From positions 159,508,462-159,572,461 of the forward strand of contig CM076850.1 of assembly GCA_039519185.1 (NCBI GenBank): a DNA stretch of 64,000 nucleotides, given 5' to 3'. Made by a program: the position numbers and the translations under genes. This DNA comes from Astragalus membranaceus (Eukaryota; Streptophyta; Magnoliopsida; Fabales; Fabaceae). The notes below the pieces were generated by a model, which was not told the DNA's origin, ran no database searches, and was given only the letters and a program-made list of their open reading frames with translations. Every line of letters starts with the position of its first letter. Position 1 is the stretch's first letter. Below, piece by piece: positions 45,476-58,100 of the stretch.

Positions 45476-46227
45476 ATTCCCTATATATTCATCTTGGATT
45501 TGTTTTTTATTATAAGTTCTTCCTTTAGGATTGGAATTGATTAAACTACGATGTCAGTTTGTTTATGATTATGGATTCAAATTGGTGTTTGAACTAGTTT
45601 GATTGTTAAAAAATTTTATACATTATATATTTTGAACTTAATCCATTTATTTTAATTTACCAATTATATCATTAAAATTTAAAGCTAACCGTGTTGAATA
45701 TATAATCAAATTTTAGTTTTATTTGTATGTTTATGGATTATATATAATGTTAAGGTAAAGAATTTTTGTTTAATGTAATAGTATTTTTAATAATTTTATG
45801 AAATGAAAATAAAATTAAGAGTAGAGTTGCAAAATATTTTTGGTACTTTTAGCTACAAAGTTACATGTTAAAATTGTTTCTTATATACCATGTACAACAG
45901 TTAAAAATTGTTGTCTATATAAAAGACAACAGTTATAAAATGTTGTTTTGTTAATGTTTAGGGAACATTTATGACCTGTACTTAAATGTAGCAACATTCT
46001 CTAAATGTTGCGTTAGGTGTGGACGATAAATGTTGCCTCTTTGTAACCTATAGGCAACATTTTTCGAGAATGTTGTCAGAAAGTGCAAAAAAATGTTGCC
46101 ATAGACAATAGGTAACACTGGCTTAGTCTACACCTGGAAAATGTTGCCTATACTTTCGGGCAACATTTTTTATAGTTCTCGCAACAATTTTTAAATGTTG
46201 TTAAAGACCAAAAATGTTGTAGTGCAT

Positions 46228-49200
46228 ATACATCAGTTCCATGACCACTCAATTTAAACTTATTAAGAAATTTAAGCAAATTCCATATTCAAAGGATCCC
46301 ACTCCCACACGTGCATTGCAAGTTAATCTTTTAAAATTTAATGGTCAAAATTCAAGCAATTCCCATATCCAAAGGAAATCAAAATTTGTCAAAATTCTAC
46401 TGGTTAATCTTTCAAAATTCCTACCATATCAGCAAAAGTTTTCCTATTTGTCGGATCGGACTTCTATTGGTTCATCTTAATTAACTGTATGTTGGTGCTG
46501 ACTCTAATTTTTAAATAAAAATAATTCAAAAATAAATTGATGATAAAAACTTCTATAACTGTCGGTAATAAACTGCATTAATTGCAATTCTAATTATCAA
46601 ATTTAAAATTAAGGTATACAATCAATTTTCATAAAAAAATTAACATAACAATTTTGAAATTCAAATTCAAATTTCAAAAAATTACCATAGTTGAGTCCAA
46701 ATACATTTCCTCTCTCACCTAATGAAAGTTTTCTACACAGTATTTTTATATCTAAGTTCCTCTATAGAAGTCTGGCCACCACAAAATGCTCTCTCCATCC
46801 TTCTACCTAAAACCTGAACATGTGAGACCATGTTCCTCCATGAACTCTACGAACACATTGTGTGAACCACTCTGCAAGATATCAGCAACAAAGCATTAGG
46901 ACCCTCAACAATCTAGTGAATCATTCATAGTAGTGTATGTTTATTTTTGCACTTTTTGGTGGTGTTTTATTTTTTCTCATCATATTATGTATTATCTGTT
47001 TATGATACCTGATTTTCCATTTTCAAACGTACGTAGAAATATGACCCTTTTAAGGTAATTTTCTTTCTTTTTCACTCTTTTGCAAGATCATTTGTGTTGA
47101 GTAAAACTAGCTGAGATATATTCTTTTCTCAGGAGCTTATCTGTAGTTGATCTTCCATTTACATATCCAGGTTCCACAAGCTAACTGCATATTATTGATA
47201 GTTAATATCTAACAAAATCTATTTATTTACCAATTATTTTGTGTATATTTTGATTCTTGAATGTATTTTTTGCTAATATGTTTTATTTCTTTTGGGTATT
47301 TGGGCCTTATAGCATTTAATATATATGACTTTGTTGCAAGATGATTTTTTTTTTACTTTAAATAACAAATTACTCAACGGGACAACTACTCTGAATAATA
47401 TTATATTGCTTCACACGCTAATATTCAAAATAAGCAATTACTCAACGGGGCAACCACTATAGTTTCTATTATTCATTTCCAATAATGTATTCAATCTCCA
47501 TTAATCTTTTTCTTCATATAGCAATTTGACGTAATTCCCGCATTGGCGTGCACATATTTTGGCTAACTGTGGAGTACTTCTATGGGCAAGTACACAATGG
47601 AGTCTATAATCAAATTCGTCCTCGGAACGATTCACAAAAAAACCATTGTGGAAACGGTGTCACCGTCATCCCTGCTTGCATAGTGGTGTGTGCAATGCTC
47701 AAAAGCTGCATGATAAAATCTGCTTTGATACTTCCATTTTTTATGCTTGCACTATTTTCTTCTAATTGACAAAATTTTGTTGTTATTTTGAAATCAAAAT
47801 TGGGTTTTAGTTCATGGTACAGATACAAATATGATATAGATATTGGGTTAGAAAGCATTCCAAAGAATTGTTTATGCAGCAAATTGTTTAAAGAGGAACA
47901 TACCAACTGGGATGATAATTTATTGTTCGTTGCTTTCAAGCCAATGGATTGATAATTTCAAGTGACTGTTGCAGCGATGAACATGTTCGATCTACAAAAA
48001 AATTGGCAATAGATTGGTAGTGAATATCACACGCAAGAAGCCTTGGCGTCAAATAATGAAAACAATATAGATTGTTTTTAAATGATGTGGCATATTAAGT
48101 ACCATTAGATTATTTCATTGGTGTTATATATGTTTGACAGCAACGACAGTAGGATAAAGTGAATTGAGAGAATCCAATCCATTTAAAGTATAAAAAACAT
48201 GGTCTTGCAAATATGACAATTATTTTTTCAGACATATGTTCCATACAAAAAATAGTTTATGTGCTGCATAGTATATTCATGCCCAACAAGTAAAATAATA
48301 AAGAATAATTGCTTCTTCTTAAACAGCTTAAAGTTTTTTTACAAAAAAAAAACTGTCTAAACTCAACATAATTTGAAATGGAGATAAAAACAATTTAGTA
48401 TTAAATTAACACATGGAAATAAAATAATGTATCAAATTAACACTTCAATTTGGTATAAAGCATGAGTGTCGAATTTTGGTAGGTTCTTTCGTTGGTTGAA
48501 AGATTAAAATCATATTATTATTAGAATAAAAAATTGATATTTTTGGTAAAAATAAAATAAATAAAATTGATATAGAATTGAAAATACACCTTATTTAAGC
48601 AAATGTCTTTAACACCATCAACACACCCCAATTTCTTTTTCCTTGCTTGCAAATACCTTCACCCGTTACACCCTCTATTTGTTTTGTACCGGGACAAAAT
48701 AAAAGATTGCAAATATTACTCCACGATCCTCTATTTGTTTGGTTAAGGTTTGATACATAGTCTCCTAATACAAGAATAATCCGATAAAAACTATGATTCT
48801 CTTTTATTTGTAGTTTATTATTTTGTTCACATTAACGCATTTTTTTATATTTATTGAATGCCATGAGTTACTAGAACTAAGACCGTGAGAGAGAAGACAT
48901 TAACTAGCGCCAATGGCTCCCGAGGCGTAGCCACATCGAGCAATCTGGGGAAGGACGAAGAGGCGATTTTGGCAGCGATTGGCCACCTAGAGGCTGCCGA
49001 GTAGGCTTTTCCCACAATCTTCCCCTTTTGTCTATATGTTTTCCAATCATAATTTTCCTCCTTAATTTCTAATGTGATCTTTCTCTCGTTTCATAACCGT
49101 GAACGTCGGTGTTCGGAAACAGAAGGTGCCCGGGGGCTGAATTTTGGGTATGAAGAGCTCGATCCCTTTCTATTTTTGTTTACTATTTTTTGGTGCATGT

Positions 49201-49368
49201 ATCCTTAGGCTTAGCTTGAAGCTTTCCACTCCTAATTATTCACCTAATTGATGCTTTGTAAGGTGTTAAAAATTAAAAAGAGCCGGAACAAAATGTGTAT
49301 TGTTTGATCATTGATGTATAGTGTTTTGCTTCACCTGATTTTTTTTACGATCTTTTGAGTTTCTTTTA
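46228..49368. other. Long AT-rich intergenic region
   Basis: No gene can be supported. Three weak coding-like spots exist. One is a frame near 47545-47769 (HIFWLTVEYFYGQVHNGVYN) without known motif; another is KEEHTNWDDNLLFVAFKPMD-stop near 47890-47950 after a possible acceptor. The third is GVATSSNLGKDEEAILAAIG near 48930-49000 in a GC-richer patch ending in a stop. No repeats with clear borders. Confidence 0.4.
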
Positions 49369-49607
49369 GGCTTAAATGCACTTTTGGTCCCCCTATTTTA
49401 CTCAATGTGCAATTTTAATCCCCAAAGAAATAGGGGGATCAAAATTGCGAATTGAGTAAAATAAGGGGACCAAAATTGCCAGAAAAAAACAGGGGGATCA
49501 AAATTGCACATTCAGTCAAATAAGGGAACCAAAATTGCCAGAAAAAAAAATAGAGAGATCAAAATTGCACATTGAGTAAAGTAGGGGGCTAAAAGTGCAT
49601 TTAAGCC
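49369..49607. mobile_element. MULE-type MITE (239 bp) with perfect 9-bp target duplication
   Basis: Left end GGCTTAAATGCACTTTTGGT, right end the reverse complement. The 9-bp flank tttctttta is identical at 49360-49368 and 49608-49616. The interior consists of four alternating copies of an aaaattgcacattgagtaaa word. Confidence 0.92.
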
Positions 49608-49723
49608 TTTCTTTTACTTGCACACCTACGAGTAATACCGAAGCTTATGAAAAATTATTGACCACTGGTTTTGCAGGTTTTGCTTTTTTTGTTGGCAAAT
49701 AGTAGTGAGTGTTAAAAGTTATT

Positions 49724-50684
49724 GGGTAAAATATGTTTTTAGTCCCTACAAAATCGGCTCCTTCTAAGTTTAGTCCCTACATTAACGAAATAGGTGTTTT
49801 GGTCCCTACATTTTTTTCTGTTTTCATTAATAGTCCCTGTCGTTAAATCCATCTGATTAGACAGCGGAAATGTGACGTGGCTGTTACACGTGGAATTTTT
49901 TTATCTACGTGGCTTTTTTTATTTAGGGTAAAATATGTTTTTGGTCCCTACAAAATTGGGTCATTCTAAGTTTAGTCCCTACATTAACGAAATAGGTGTT
50001 TTGGTCTCTATCTTATTTTGCTGTTTTCATTGTTAGTTCATGACGTTAAATGTTGTTGATTGAGCTAACAGAATCATGGCTGTACATGCCACGTGGACAT
50101 TTTAATTGATGTGGCGTCCACGTGACATGCTAACTCACATTTTTTATTACTTATATTTAATATTTAATTCAGTTTAAAATAAAATAATTTTAAATTAAAA
50201 AATAAAAAAAACACCTAGCAGCGTTGAGTTAATACCCAGAATTCCCAAATCTCAATCTCAATCTTATTTTGGTTCCCATTGCCACGTGGACGCCACATAA
50301 ATTAAAATGTCCACGTGGCATGTACAGTCATGATTCTGTTAGCCCAATCAGCAACATTTAACATCAGGGACTAATAATGAAAACGACAAAATAAGATAGG
50401 GACCAAAACACCTATTTCGTTAATGTAGGGACTAAACTTAGAATGACCCAATTTTATAGGGACCAAAAACATATTTTACCCTAAATAAAAAAAGCCATGC
50501 AGTTAAAAAAATTCCACGTGTAATAGCCACGTCACATTTCCGTTGCCTAATTAGATGGATTTAACGACAGGGACTATTAATGAAAACGGGAAAAAAATGT
50601 AGGGACCAAAACGCCTATTTCGTTAATATAGGGACTAAACTTAGAAAAAGCCGATTTTGTAGGGACTAAAAACATATTTTACCC
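49724..50684. mobile_element. MULE-type MITE (961 bp) with duplicated inverted ends
   Basis: Left end GGGTAAAATATGTTTTTAGT, right end the reverse complement. A perfect 9-bp target duplication, aaagttatt, lies at 49715-49723 and 50685-50693. A second, diverged copy of the terminal sequence occurs inside at 49926 and ends at 50481, also in inverted order. Its flanks (ttttattta and taaataaaa) are reverse complements rather than direct repeats, so each arm carries two end motifs in tandem. The centre (about 50110-50300) is AT-rich. Confidence 0.9.
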
Positions 50685-50822
50685 AAAGTTATTTGATAGC
50701 TTATTTGGTTTTCTTCTTTCCTTCAATCTCCTTTTCTTCATTCATTATATAGATCTAACATTTGGAGGTGTGCGTACTCAAGTCAAATTCACTTTTTTGG
50801 CTTATATCTACCTGATTGTTAC

Positions 50823-51265
50823 TGTTCTGTATTGTGATTCCGATCTTAGAGATCGGTACTATGCAGTTAGTAGATATTTTGTCCTCGATTCTGTCTCTGT
50901 CTTCGGGCTTGAGAGGAAGATTTCGTTCGACCTGAGAGGTTCGATCTTGAGAGGCGATGTTGAGATGTTCGATCTTGAGATGTCCGATCTTGAGGGGCGA
51001 GGTTGTACCTGCAATGATACTCCGACGCTCAAGTCAGTATTTGAGTGAATGAGTGTTTGTTAGAAAAAGTGCTTACCATTAATGAGCATTGAATGGGGTA
51101 TTTATAGAGTCTGAATGTGTCTGTGTTGGCGTTTTTGGGTCGTCCGATCCTGTGCGCTGATCTTGGCCATTGAAGATTGGACTCTCTCAAAGTGATTGGG
51201 CTTCTCATCAATTGGGCTTTTGGAGAAGGGGGGTGTAAATGGCAAACAGAATAATTACCATAACA
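50823..51265 (-). repeat. 3' LTR of gypsy-B
   Basis: Starts tgttctgtattgtgattccg and ends accataaca; directly followed by gtggccccccaag, whose minus strand is the polypurine tract. Confidence 0.92.
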
Positions 51266-51630
51266 GTGGCCCCCCAAGTCTGGTCGCGATGAGGAGCGAT
51301 CTTGACTTTGACGGGCGACGTAGCCTTGTATGCTCGTTTTTGTTGAGTGGAGGTTTCTTCGGTCTCGAGCTTACGTCGAGGCTGGGGTTCTTGGGCGATG
51401 TTAGCTGTCCGTCGAGCTTTCAAGCGAGGTAGATGGTTTTTGAATTCAGTGCTGCTTTGGAATCAGTGTAATTTTGGAATCAGTGCCATTTTTACTGTTT
51501 CTGACAAGGTGTCTCTTCGCAGTGGCGGCGTATGATGGTGACGTTTTTTCTTCAGCGGGCGGATATTAATGGACTATGGTTTGGACATGACGTTTCGACT
51601 TCCCGGCCCAGGCCCATTAGATCCGCCTTG

Positions 51631-51640
51631 CTATAAATAA
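51631..51640 (+). promoter_or_regulatory. TATA box of the antisense gene in gypsy-B
   Basis: ctataaataa, conserved in position and context with gypsy-A (25491-25500). It lies upstream of a leader with intron (donor gag|gttagt at 51776, acceptor cctgtag ending 51932) and of the ATG at 52003. Confidence 0.65.
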
Positions 51641-52002
51641 AGGGTCTCACCTTCTCATTTATTGCTTGTTGTTCGTTGTTTTGGATTTATCGATCTTCGA
51701 GAGCTCCCGAGTTTCTTTGAAGTGGACGAGTTTGATATTCTTCCAGATATAATCAACTTGCGACTTAGTTCCGAGGTTAGTCTATTTTTTGATTTTTCTT
51801 TACTTTTCTTTGTGCCTGGACCTCCCCCAGTCTCTTTTGATCTCAGAATGGGGGTCGTCAGGTCGGGTTCCGACTTGCTCGCGAACCCACTTTCGATTTT
51901 TAACCCTGACATTTCGTCCCCCATTCCTGTAGATTCGCTCTGGCGAGGACGAAACAAACTCGGAGAGACGTTACTCAGTACCGGAAAGAGTTTACGAACG
52001 CG

Positions 52003-54476
52003 ATGGCTTCTGGTGGTGAAGTCCCTGAGGTTCGTACCGAGCCTCTTGAAGTCGCCGCCCCCGACGTGCAAGAGCATTCTGCTTCCGCCCCTATGAGTGA
52101 TAAGGCGGAAGATAATTTTGAGAGTGAAAGTTCCTCTCCTGCGACCGATGCTAATGAGCCAAACGACGATAATCTTGAAGATGTGAAGGATGATTGTTTG
52201 GTGGATGTGATGGCCATCACACCCGAGTCTGATGAGGAAGTCCAAGTGGAGGAATCAGAGGATACCGAGGTCGATCTTGGGACAGGCTCCGAGGTTGATC
52301 TTGTGCTGAGTTCCGAGTCTGCCGATGAGTCCGACGGAGGGAATGTTGGAAAACAAGTTGAACCTCGCCCCTCGAGTCAACCAGGTTCCAGCCGAGTTTC
52401 TGCTGTTTCTCTGGATGGGTACTCTAGTACTGGTTGTGGGGACCTCGATGTACCGGTGCGAGAGGTCTCTCAGTATGATTGGGTTTCCAGAAATATTTTG
52501 GAGATCGAATCGTTGTATCAGCACGGGTTTAATTTGGAGAGGGTCGGGAGGAAAGCTTCCGGTCGCTCGAAGCGAATTTGGAGAGTAGAGGGAATGAAGA
52601 AAGGAGAGCACGTGGCTTTGTGGCCTGGAGAGCTCAAGTTCACTTTGTATCATATGCTGATAAACGAGATGAATATCCGGCCTCCTTTCACCTGGTTCGA
52701 GCAGACGGTTTTGGCGACTTTGGATGTTGCGCCTTCTCAGTTGCATCCAAATGCGTGGGCTTTTGTTCGAGCCTACGAACTAATGTGCCTTCACCTGGAG
52801 AGGCCGGTCTCGCCGTTGCTCTTTTTCCATTTGTTTGAGATCAACTGGAACAGCAGTGAAAATAAGTCCGGTCGCGTCGCGAGCATGTCAGTCTTCGCTC
52901 GAGGCGAGGGGCCAAGGTTTTCAAAGCTTATGCGGACTCATTGAAGGGGAATTGGAAGGAGTTATATTACTGGGTCGAACCGGTGACCGATGAGGCGATT
53001 GAGAGAGTGGGAAAGTTTTCCGAGGATGGTCGGACTTTGGTGTCCACCAAGTTTCCCATTGGTTGGAGTCAGGCCCATTTTGAACGATCCACCAATTCCT
53101 TTTCTGTTGGTCAGGATCGACTGAACTCTGCCGATCTTCTTACCAAGAGGATCCTGATGTTTATTTCTGAGAACATTCCGTTTTCAAAACATAAGTATCG
53201 GGGTATCCCTGCGGCTAAGATAGTTCAGGCTGGGAAGCGAAGACGGGTGCAATTTGTTTTAGGTAGCTCGTTTTTCTTGTTTTGAATGTTGAGATTTTTT
53301 CATTTGTAGTTTGCATGACCCAGTTTTGTTTCTTTTCCAGATACCATGGCCCCAAAGAAGCTCGCCGCAATGAAGGCGCTGGCGATGAGAAGCGTCGATA
53401 TATCTGACGATGTTGAGGAAGTGGGTGCTCCGCTTCCGACGTCCCCCCAGATTGAGACTGTCGTAGGGACGGTTACTGCTGCTTCCCCGATCAACACCGT
53501 TACCCAAGAGGACCTTGCCCATGAGGCTCTGGTCGATCTTGTTTCCAGTTCTCCTCCCCCGGCTGCTCCCGATATCGGTGCACGGACCTCAGCGAAAAGG
53601 GTGCGCACCGACGTAAGTGGCGAGCAAAGGCCGGAAAAAAGGAGTAAAACCTCACGGAGACCGAAGCATAAGAACAAGGCCGTACCTTTAGAGGAGGGTT
53701 TTTTGGAACAAAACTATGCCCAATGGCGGGAGGATCCTGTCGGGGCGTCTGTTAAACTATTGGCGAACTTGGCCGACGTTCATAAGATCGAAAAAGAGAA
53801 ATACGAGAAACGGGCTAAGGGTAGGTGTTTTTCTGTTTGTTTTTTGCCTTTATGATCTTTTTCCCTCAATCTGATTTTTCTTGTTTTCGAGCTTGCAGAT
53901 TTGTTGGAGCTCGAGAAGTCTAAGAGAGTGAAGCTTGTGGAAGATGTGTCTTCGAAGTTGAAAGAGCTTGCTCGAACAAAGCAAGAACTTGAGACTCTGA
54001 AGGTAAGCCAAGGTGAGGTTATACGTCGGGCGGAGTTCGCGGAGACTCGTGTAAAGGAGCTGGAAGAAAAGGAAAAGGTTTTGGAGGGGCAATTGGTCGA
54101 GGCTAATCAAAAGATTAAAAGTTTGGAGTTTCGTATAGTCGGTTTGGAGGATGATTTGAAGAAGGCATCAGAGGCAGGGGTCGGAACAAGCAGCGATGCA
54201 GAGGCTCGAATTGCGGAGCTTCAGGCAGCTCTTCAAAGAGCTACAAAGATTGCAAATGAAGCTAGGAAGGAGGCTCGTGAAGCCGCAAATTCTGCAATTG
54301 AGCTGTATAGGGAGGGTTTTGAGTGTGCTCAGGAGCAAATTGCTTTGGTCAATCCTTCCATTAATTTGGATCGGTCGATTATCAATGCCGACCACGAGGT
54401 TGAAGCGGGTATGATCGTTAAGATCGATGCTCAGACGGAGAAGAAAACTGTGGTTTTTCCGACCTCTACTGCCTGA
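52003..54476 (+). pseudogene. Antisense extra gene of Tat element: gypsy-type transposon domain plus coiled coil, one frameshift
   Basis: Three coding exons on the + strand, opposite to gag-pol: 52003-53262, 53341-53820 and 53899-54476, with GT-AG introns and matching phases. Exon 1: acidic Ser/Glu-rich N-terminus, then HVALWPGELKFTLYHMLINE, PPFTWFEQTVLATLDVAPSQ and LHPNAWAFVRAYELMCLHLE, the putative gypsy type transposon domain (PF04195 as I recall it). It continues after a one-base frameshift near 52910 (in the region AKVFKAYADSLKGNWKELYYW). Exon 2: MAPKKLAAMKALAMRSVD and a basic segment KRSKTSRRPKHKNK. Exon 3: long Glu/Lys/Leu heptads (ELEKSKRVKLVEDVSSKLKE...) giving a coiled coil, stop at 54474. 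Function unknown in this family; it lies between integrase and 3' LTR. Without the frameshift it would encode roughly 770 residues. Confidence 0.8.
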
Positions 54477-55149
54477 TGTTTTAACAGCGTTTCTTTTTGT
54501 AGAAGTTCCTGGTGTATGCTTTTATCTATGTAGTTTTTGTATAGACCCGGAACTTCTTTCGATCTAGCTGGAGATATTTGTAATCTTTTTTGGGATATGT
54601 CTATCAGACTTTTACGAGCTTTAATGAATGCTTTTTGAATTTCGCATGTCATGTATGTCGTTTTATGAGTTTTAACGAGTGCTTTTTTATTTCTGCACGT
54701 TGCGTATGATATAAGAACGTCGGTAAATGAGGAACTCGTTTTACTGGTTCGAACCTATAGGACAGTTTACCAGGACTCGGCCCAGATTTAACTCGCCTTA
54801 TAGAGGTATCGGAAGCTGTGGCCGATGGTCGTTCTAAGGACGTTTCAATCCTTGAAGACCCGGTCTCTTTGAGACAGTTTGCCAAGACTCGGCTTGGATT
54901 TAACTGTTGTCTCAAAGAGTTTGCGACTTTGGGTGGTCGCTTTTGGGGAGATCATCTAAGATCGGTCCCAGTTGATTCCCGGTGGGGGGAATTTGGTCCC
55001 TACATTCTGTTTGATGAAAATCAAGAATGTGTGGAGACTTGGTGAAAACTTTTGAGAAGCTTTGAGAGCGTTTGAAAGAAATGTCAAGTTTCTATTTGGA
55101 TTAATAATTTGTTTTGAGTTTACACAAGATCGGTGTACATGATTTCTTT
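54477..55149. other. Region between antisense gene and pol ends in gypsy-B
   Basis: The 3' ends of the converging antisense gene and gag-pol lie here. Contains two related segments: cgtcggtaaatgaggaactc...ggacagtttaccaggactcg (54720-54780) and gtctctttgagacagtttgccaagactcgg (54860-54895). No separate gene is seen. Confidence 0.5.
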
Positions 55150-58100
55150 CTAAGGATAATAACTTTTCAGTTTTGTTGCGTTCCAAGTCCTCTCAATCTT
55201 TCTTCCTTGGAGGGTCTCCAATTTAAAGGCTCCCGTACCGGTTTTAGATGAAACTCGGTAGGGGCCTTCCCAATTTGGGGCGAGCTTTCCTTGGGAGGCG
55301 TTTTTCTGACCGATGTCAGCTCTCCTGAGTACCAGATCGCCTGGATCGAAATCTCTGTGAACGACTTTGGTGTTGTATCTGGTTGCAACCTTTTGTTTTA
55401 TGATTGCTTCTCGGAGTGAGGCCCGACCTCGGATTTCGTCGACGAGGTCGAGTTCTTCTCTTAAGGTTTGATCGTTATTGCTTTGTGTTTTGGGATTTGC
55501 CGTTCTCCAACTAAGTTCGCCGATCTCGACGGGGATGACCGCCTCGCTGCCGTAGGAGAGCCTAAAAGGTGTTTCCCCAGTGGAGCTTTGGGGGGTCGTC
55601 CGGTATCCCCAGAGGACGTAAGGCAATTCTTCTACCCAATTTCCTTTAGCATCGTCCAAACGTCGTTTCAGCCCGTTCAGTATTACTTTGTTTGCAGCCT
55701 CTGCTTGACCGTTGGTTTGAGGGTGCTCTACTGAAGTGAAGTGGTGTTTGATTTTCAGTTCGAGCATTAGTTTTCGAAATCCCGAGTCTGTGAATTGAGT
55801 TCCGTTGTCCGTCACTACTACCTCGGGGATCCCGAACCTGCTCATGATGCTTTTTTTGAAGAAGTTTATGCAGTTTTTTGCAATGATGGTCGCCAGGGGT
55901 TCCGCTTCTATCCATTTGCTGAAGTAGTCTACGGCGACGATCAAGAATTTGACTTGTCCTGGCGCCTTTGCGAAAGGTCCGAGTAAGTCCATTCCCCACC
56001 ATGCGAAGGGCCACGTGGAGGATAAACTTGTGAGGTCCGTAGGGGGAGCTATGTGGACATTGGCTTGGATTTGGCATTTCTTGCACTTTTTCACATGATC
56101 ACTAGCATCGCCAATCATGCTCGGCCAGTAGTAACTGGCTCGAAGAGTTTTCCGTGCTAAAGATCGAGCTCCCATGTGCTGGCCACAGATTCCCTCATGA
56201 ATTTCTGTTAATACATAAGCCGCTTCTTCTCCCTCGATGCATTTTATTAGCGGGGAAGAGAGGCTTCTTTTGTAAAGCGTCCCGTTGATGACTGAAAAAG
56301 CTGAGGTCCTTCTCCTGATGTATTTGGCGTCGTTTCTGTCTAGGGGTTCTGTTCCTTCGACGATGTATTCTACAATCGGGGTGATCCAGCTGTCCGTTTC
56401 TTCGAGCATATAGATGGTCGGATTAAACAGAGGCTCGAGAGACACACTGGGTTTGTGTAGTGTTTCTTGGATGGTTGTCCTCTGATTCCCAGGGGTTTTT
56501 GTGCTTGCGAGTTTGGCGAGGATATCAGCTCGTTGATTTTTCGCTCTTGGGACATGAACTATCTCGTTTGCTTCAAATTTAGCCATTAGCGACCGTACCT
56601 GAAGTAGGTATTTTTGCAGGATCGGTTCTTTGGTCTCGTATTTACTTCCGATCTGGGAGACCACTAAGAGAGAATCGGTATGAAGTTTTATTTGTTGGAT
56701 TTGGAGGTCGATTGCCAGGCGAAGTCCGGCGATGCAAGCCTCGTACTCCGCTTGGTTGTTCGAGGTGGGAAAACTGAATGTAAGGGAAACTTCGATGATG
56801 ACCCCCGTCGGGCTTTCAAGCATGACCCCAGCGCCACTCCCTTTTGGATTTGAGGACCCATCGACATACAAGATCCATATGTCAGATTCGGTGTTAGCAG
56901 GCGTCATTTCGGCGATGAAGTCCACCAAAACTTGCGCTTTAAGGGTTGTTCGAGCTTCATATTTAATCCCGAATTCTGAGAGTTCCACAGCCCATTTGAT
57001 CATTCTTCCAGCCAGATCGGGTCTATGGAGTATCTGCCTGATGGGGTAGTTAGTTCGGACGACTACCTGGTGGGCGACAAAGTAGGCTCGAAAACGCCGA
57101 GCTGCGACAATGAGAGCCAGGGCGATTTTCTCGATTTTCTGATAACGACTTTCAGCTCCGTGCAGAGCCTTGCTTGCGAAATAGATTGGGCTTTGCCCGG
57201 TTTCGAGCTCGCGCACCAGAACGGCAGCTAATGCTTCTTCCGAGACCGCGAGATATAGGTATAGGGTTTCCCCTTCCTTTGGTCGAGTTAAAACTGGAGG
57301 CTCGGAGAGAGATTTTTTAAGTTGCTTCAAAGCTTCGTCTTGATCAGGCGTCCATTCGAAATCTCTTTCTTCTTTTTTGAGGATTTTAAAAAGTGGAAGA
57401 GATTTGAATGCTGCATTTGGTATGAAACGAGATAGAGCAGCTATCATTCCATTGAGTTTTTGCACTTCTTTCTTGGACGTCGGAATTCGCATTTCTGTGA
57501 CGGATCGACATTTATCCGGGTTTGCCTCGATTCCTCTTTCTGTTAGGAAAAAACCCAAGAATTTCCCTGCTCGAACTCCGAAAGTGCATTTTTCTGGGTT
57601 TAATCTCATTCTATTCTTTCGTACCTCACAAAAAATCGCTCTTAGATCGCTTATATGGTCGTCATCACTTCTGCTCTTGGCGATCATATCGTCGAGGTAG
57701 ATTTCTACGCTTTTACCGATCTGGTTTTGGAAAACTTTGTTCATCATTCTTTGGTAAGTCGCTCCAGCGTTTTTTAACCCAAAGGGCATGACTCGGTATG
57801 CGAAGTTTCCTCGGTCGGTGATGAAGGCGGTTTTTTCTTGATCTGGGGGAAACATGGCTATCTGGTTGTATCCGGAGTATGCGTCCATGAAAGATAATAA
57901 CCGGAAACCGGAAGCGTTGTCGACCAAACGATCGATGCTGGGGACCGGAAAAGCATCTTTTGGGCAAGCTTTATTAAGATCGGTGTAGTCGACACACATA
58001 CGCCATTTTCCGTTAGATTTCTTCACCAGGACTGGGTTTGATAACCAAGTCGTGTATTTAACCTCGGAGATAAAGTTGGCTCTGATGAGGTCGTCTACTG

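Larger units (their letters stand above)
41114..46224. mobile_element. CACTA (En/Spm-type) transposon with captured host gene fragments
   Basis: Left terminus CACTACAACATTTTTGGTC at 41114; the right terminus is its exact reverse complement ending at 46224. The 3-bp target duplication cat flanks both sides (41111-41113 and 46225-46227), as CACTA elements make. Subterminal regions (about 41114-41420 and 45830-46224) are filled with copies of aaatgttg/caacattt words in both orientations, the usual binding sites of the CACTA accessory protein. Neither transposase (TNP2-like) nor TNPA-like coding is recognisable. The interior instead holds pieces of at least two unrelated host genes with introns. 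Confidence 0.92.

Noticed and set aside
49926..50481. Nested independent MITE within 49724-50684
   Set aside because: Its flanks are inverted complements, not a direct duplication, so it belongs to the arms of the outer element.
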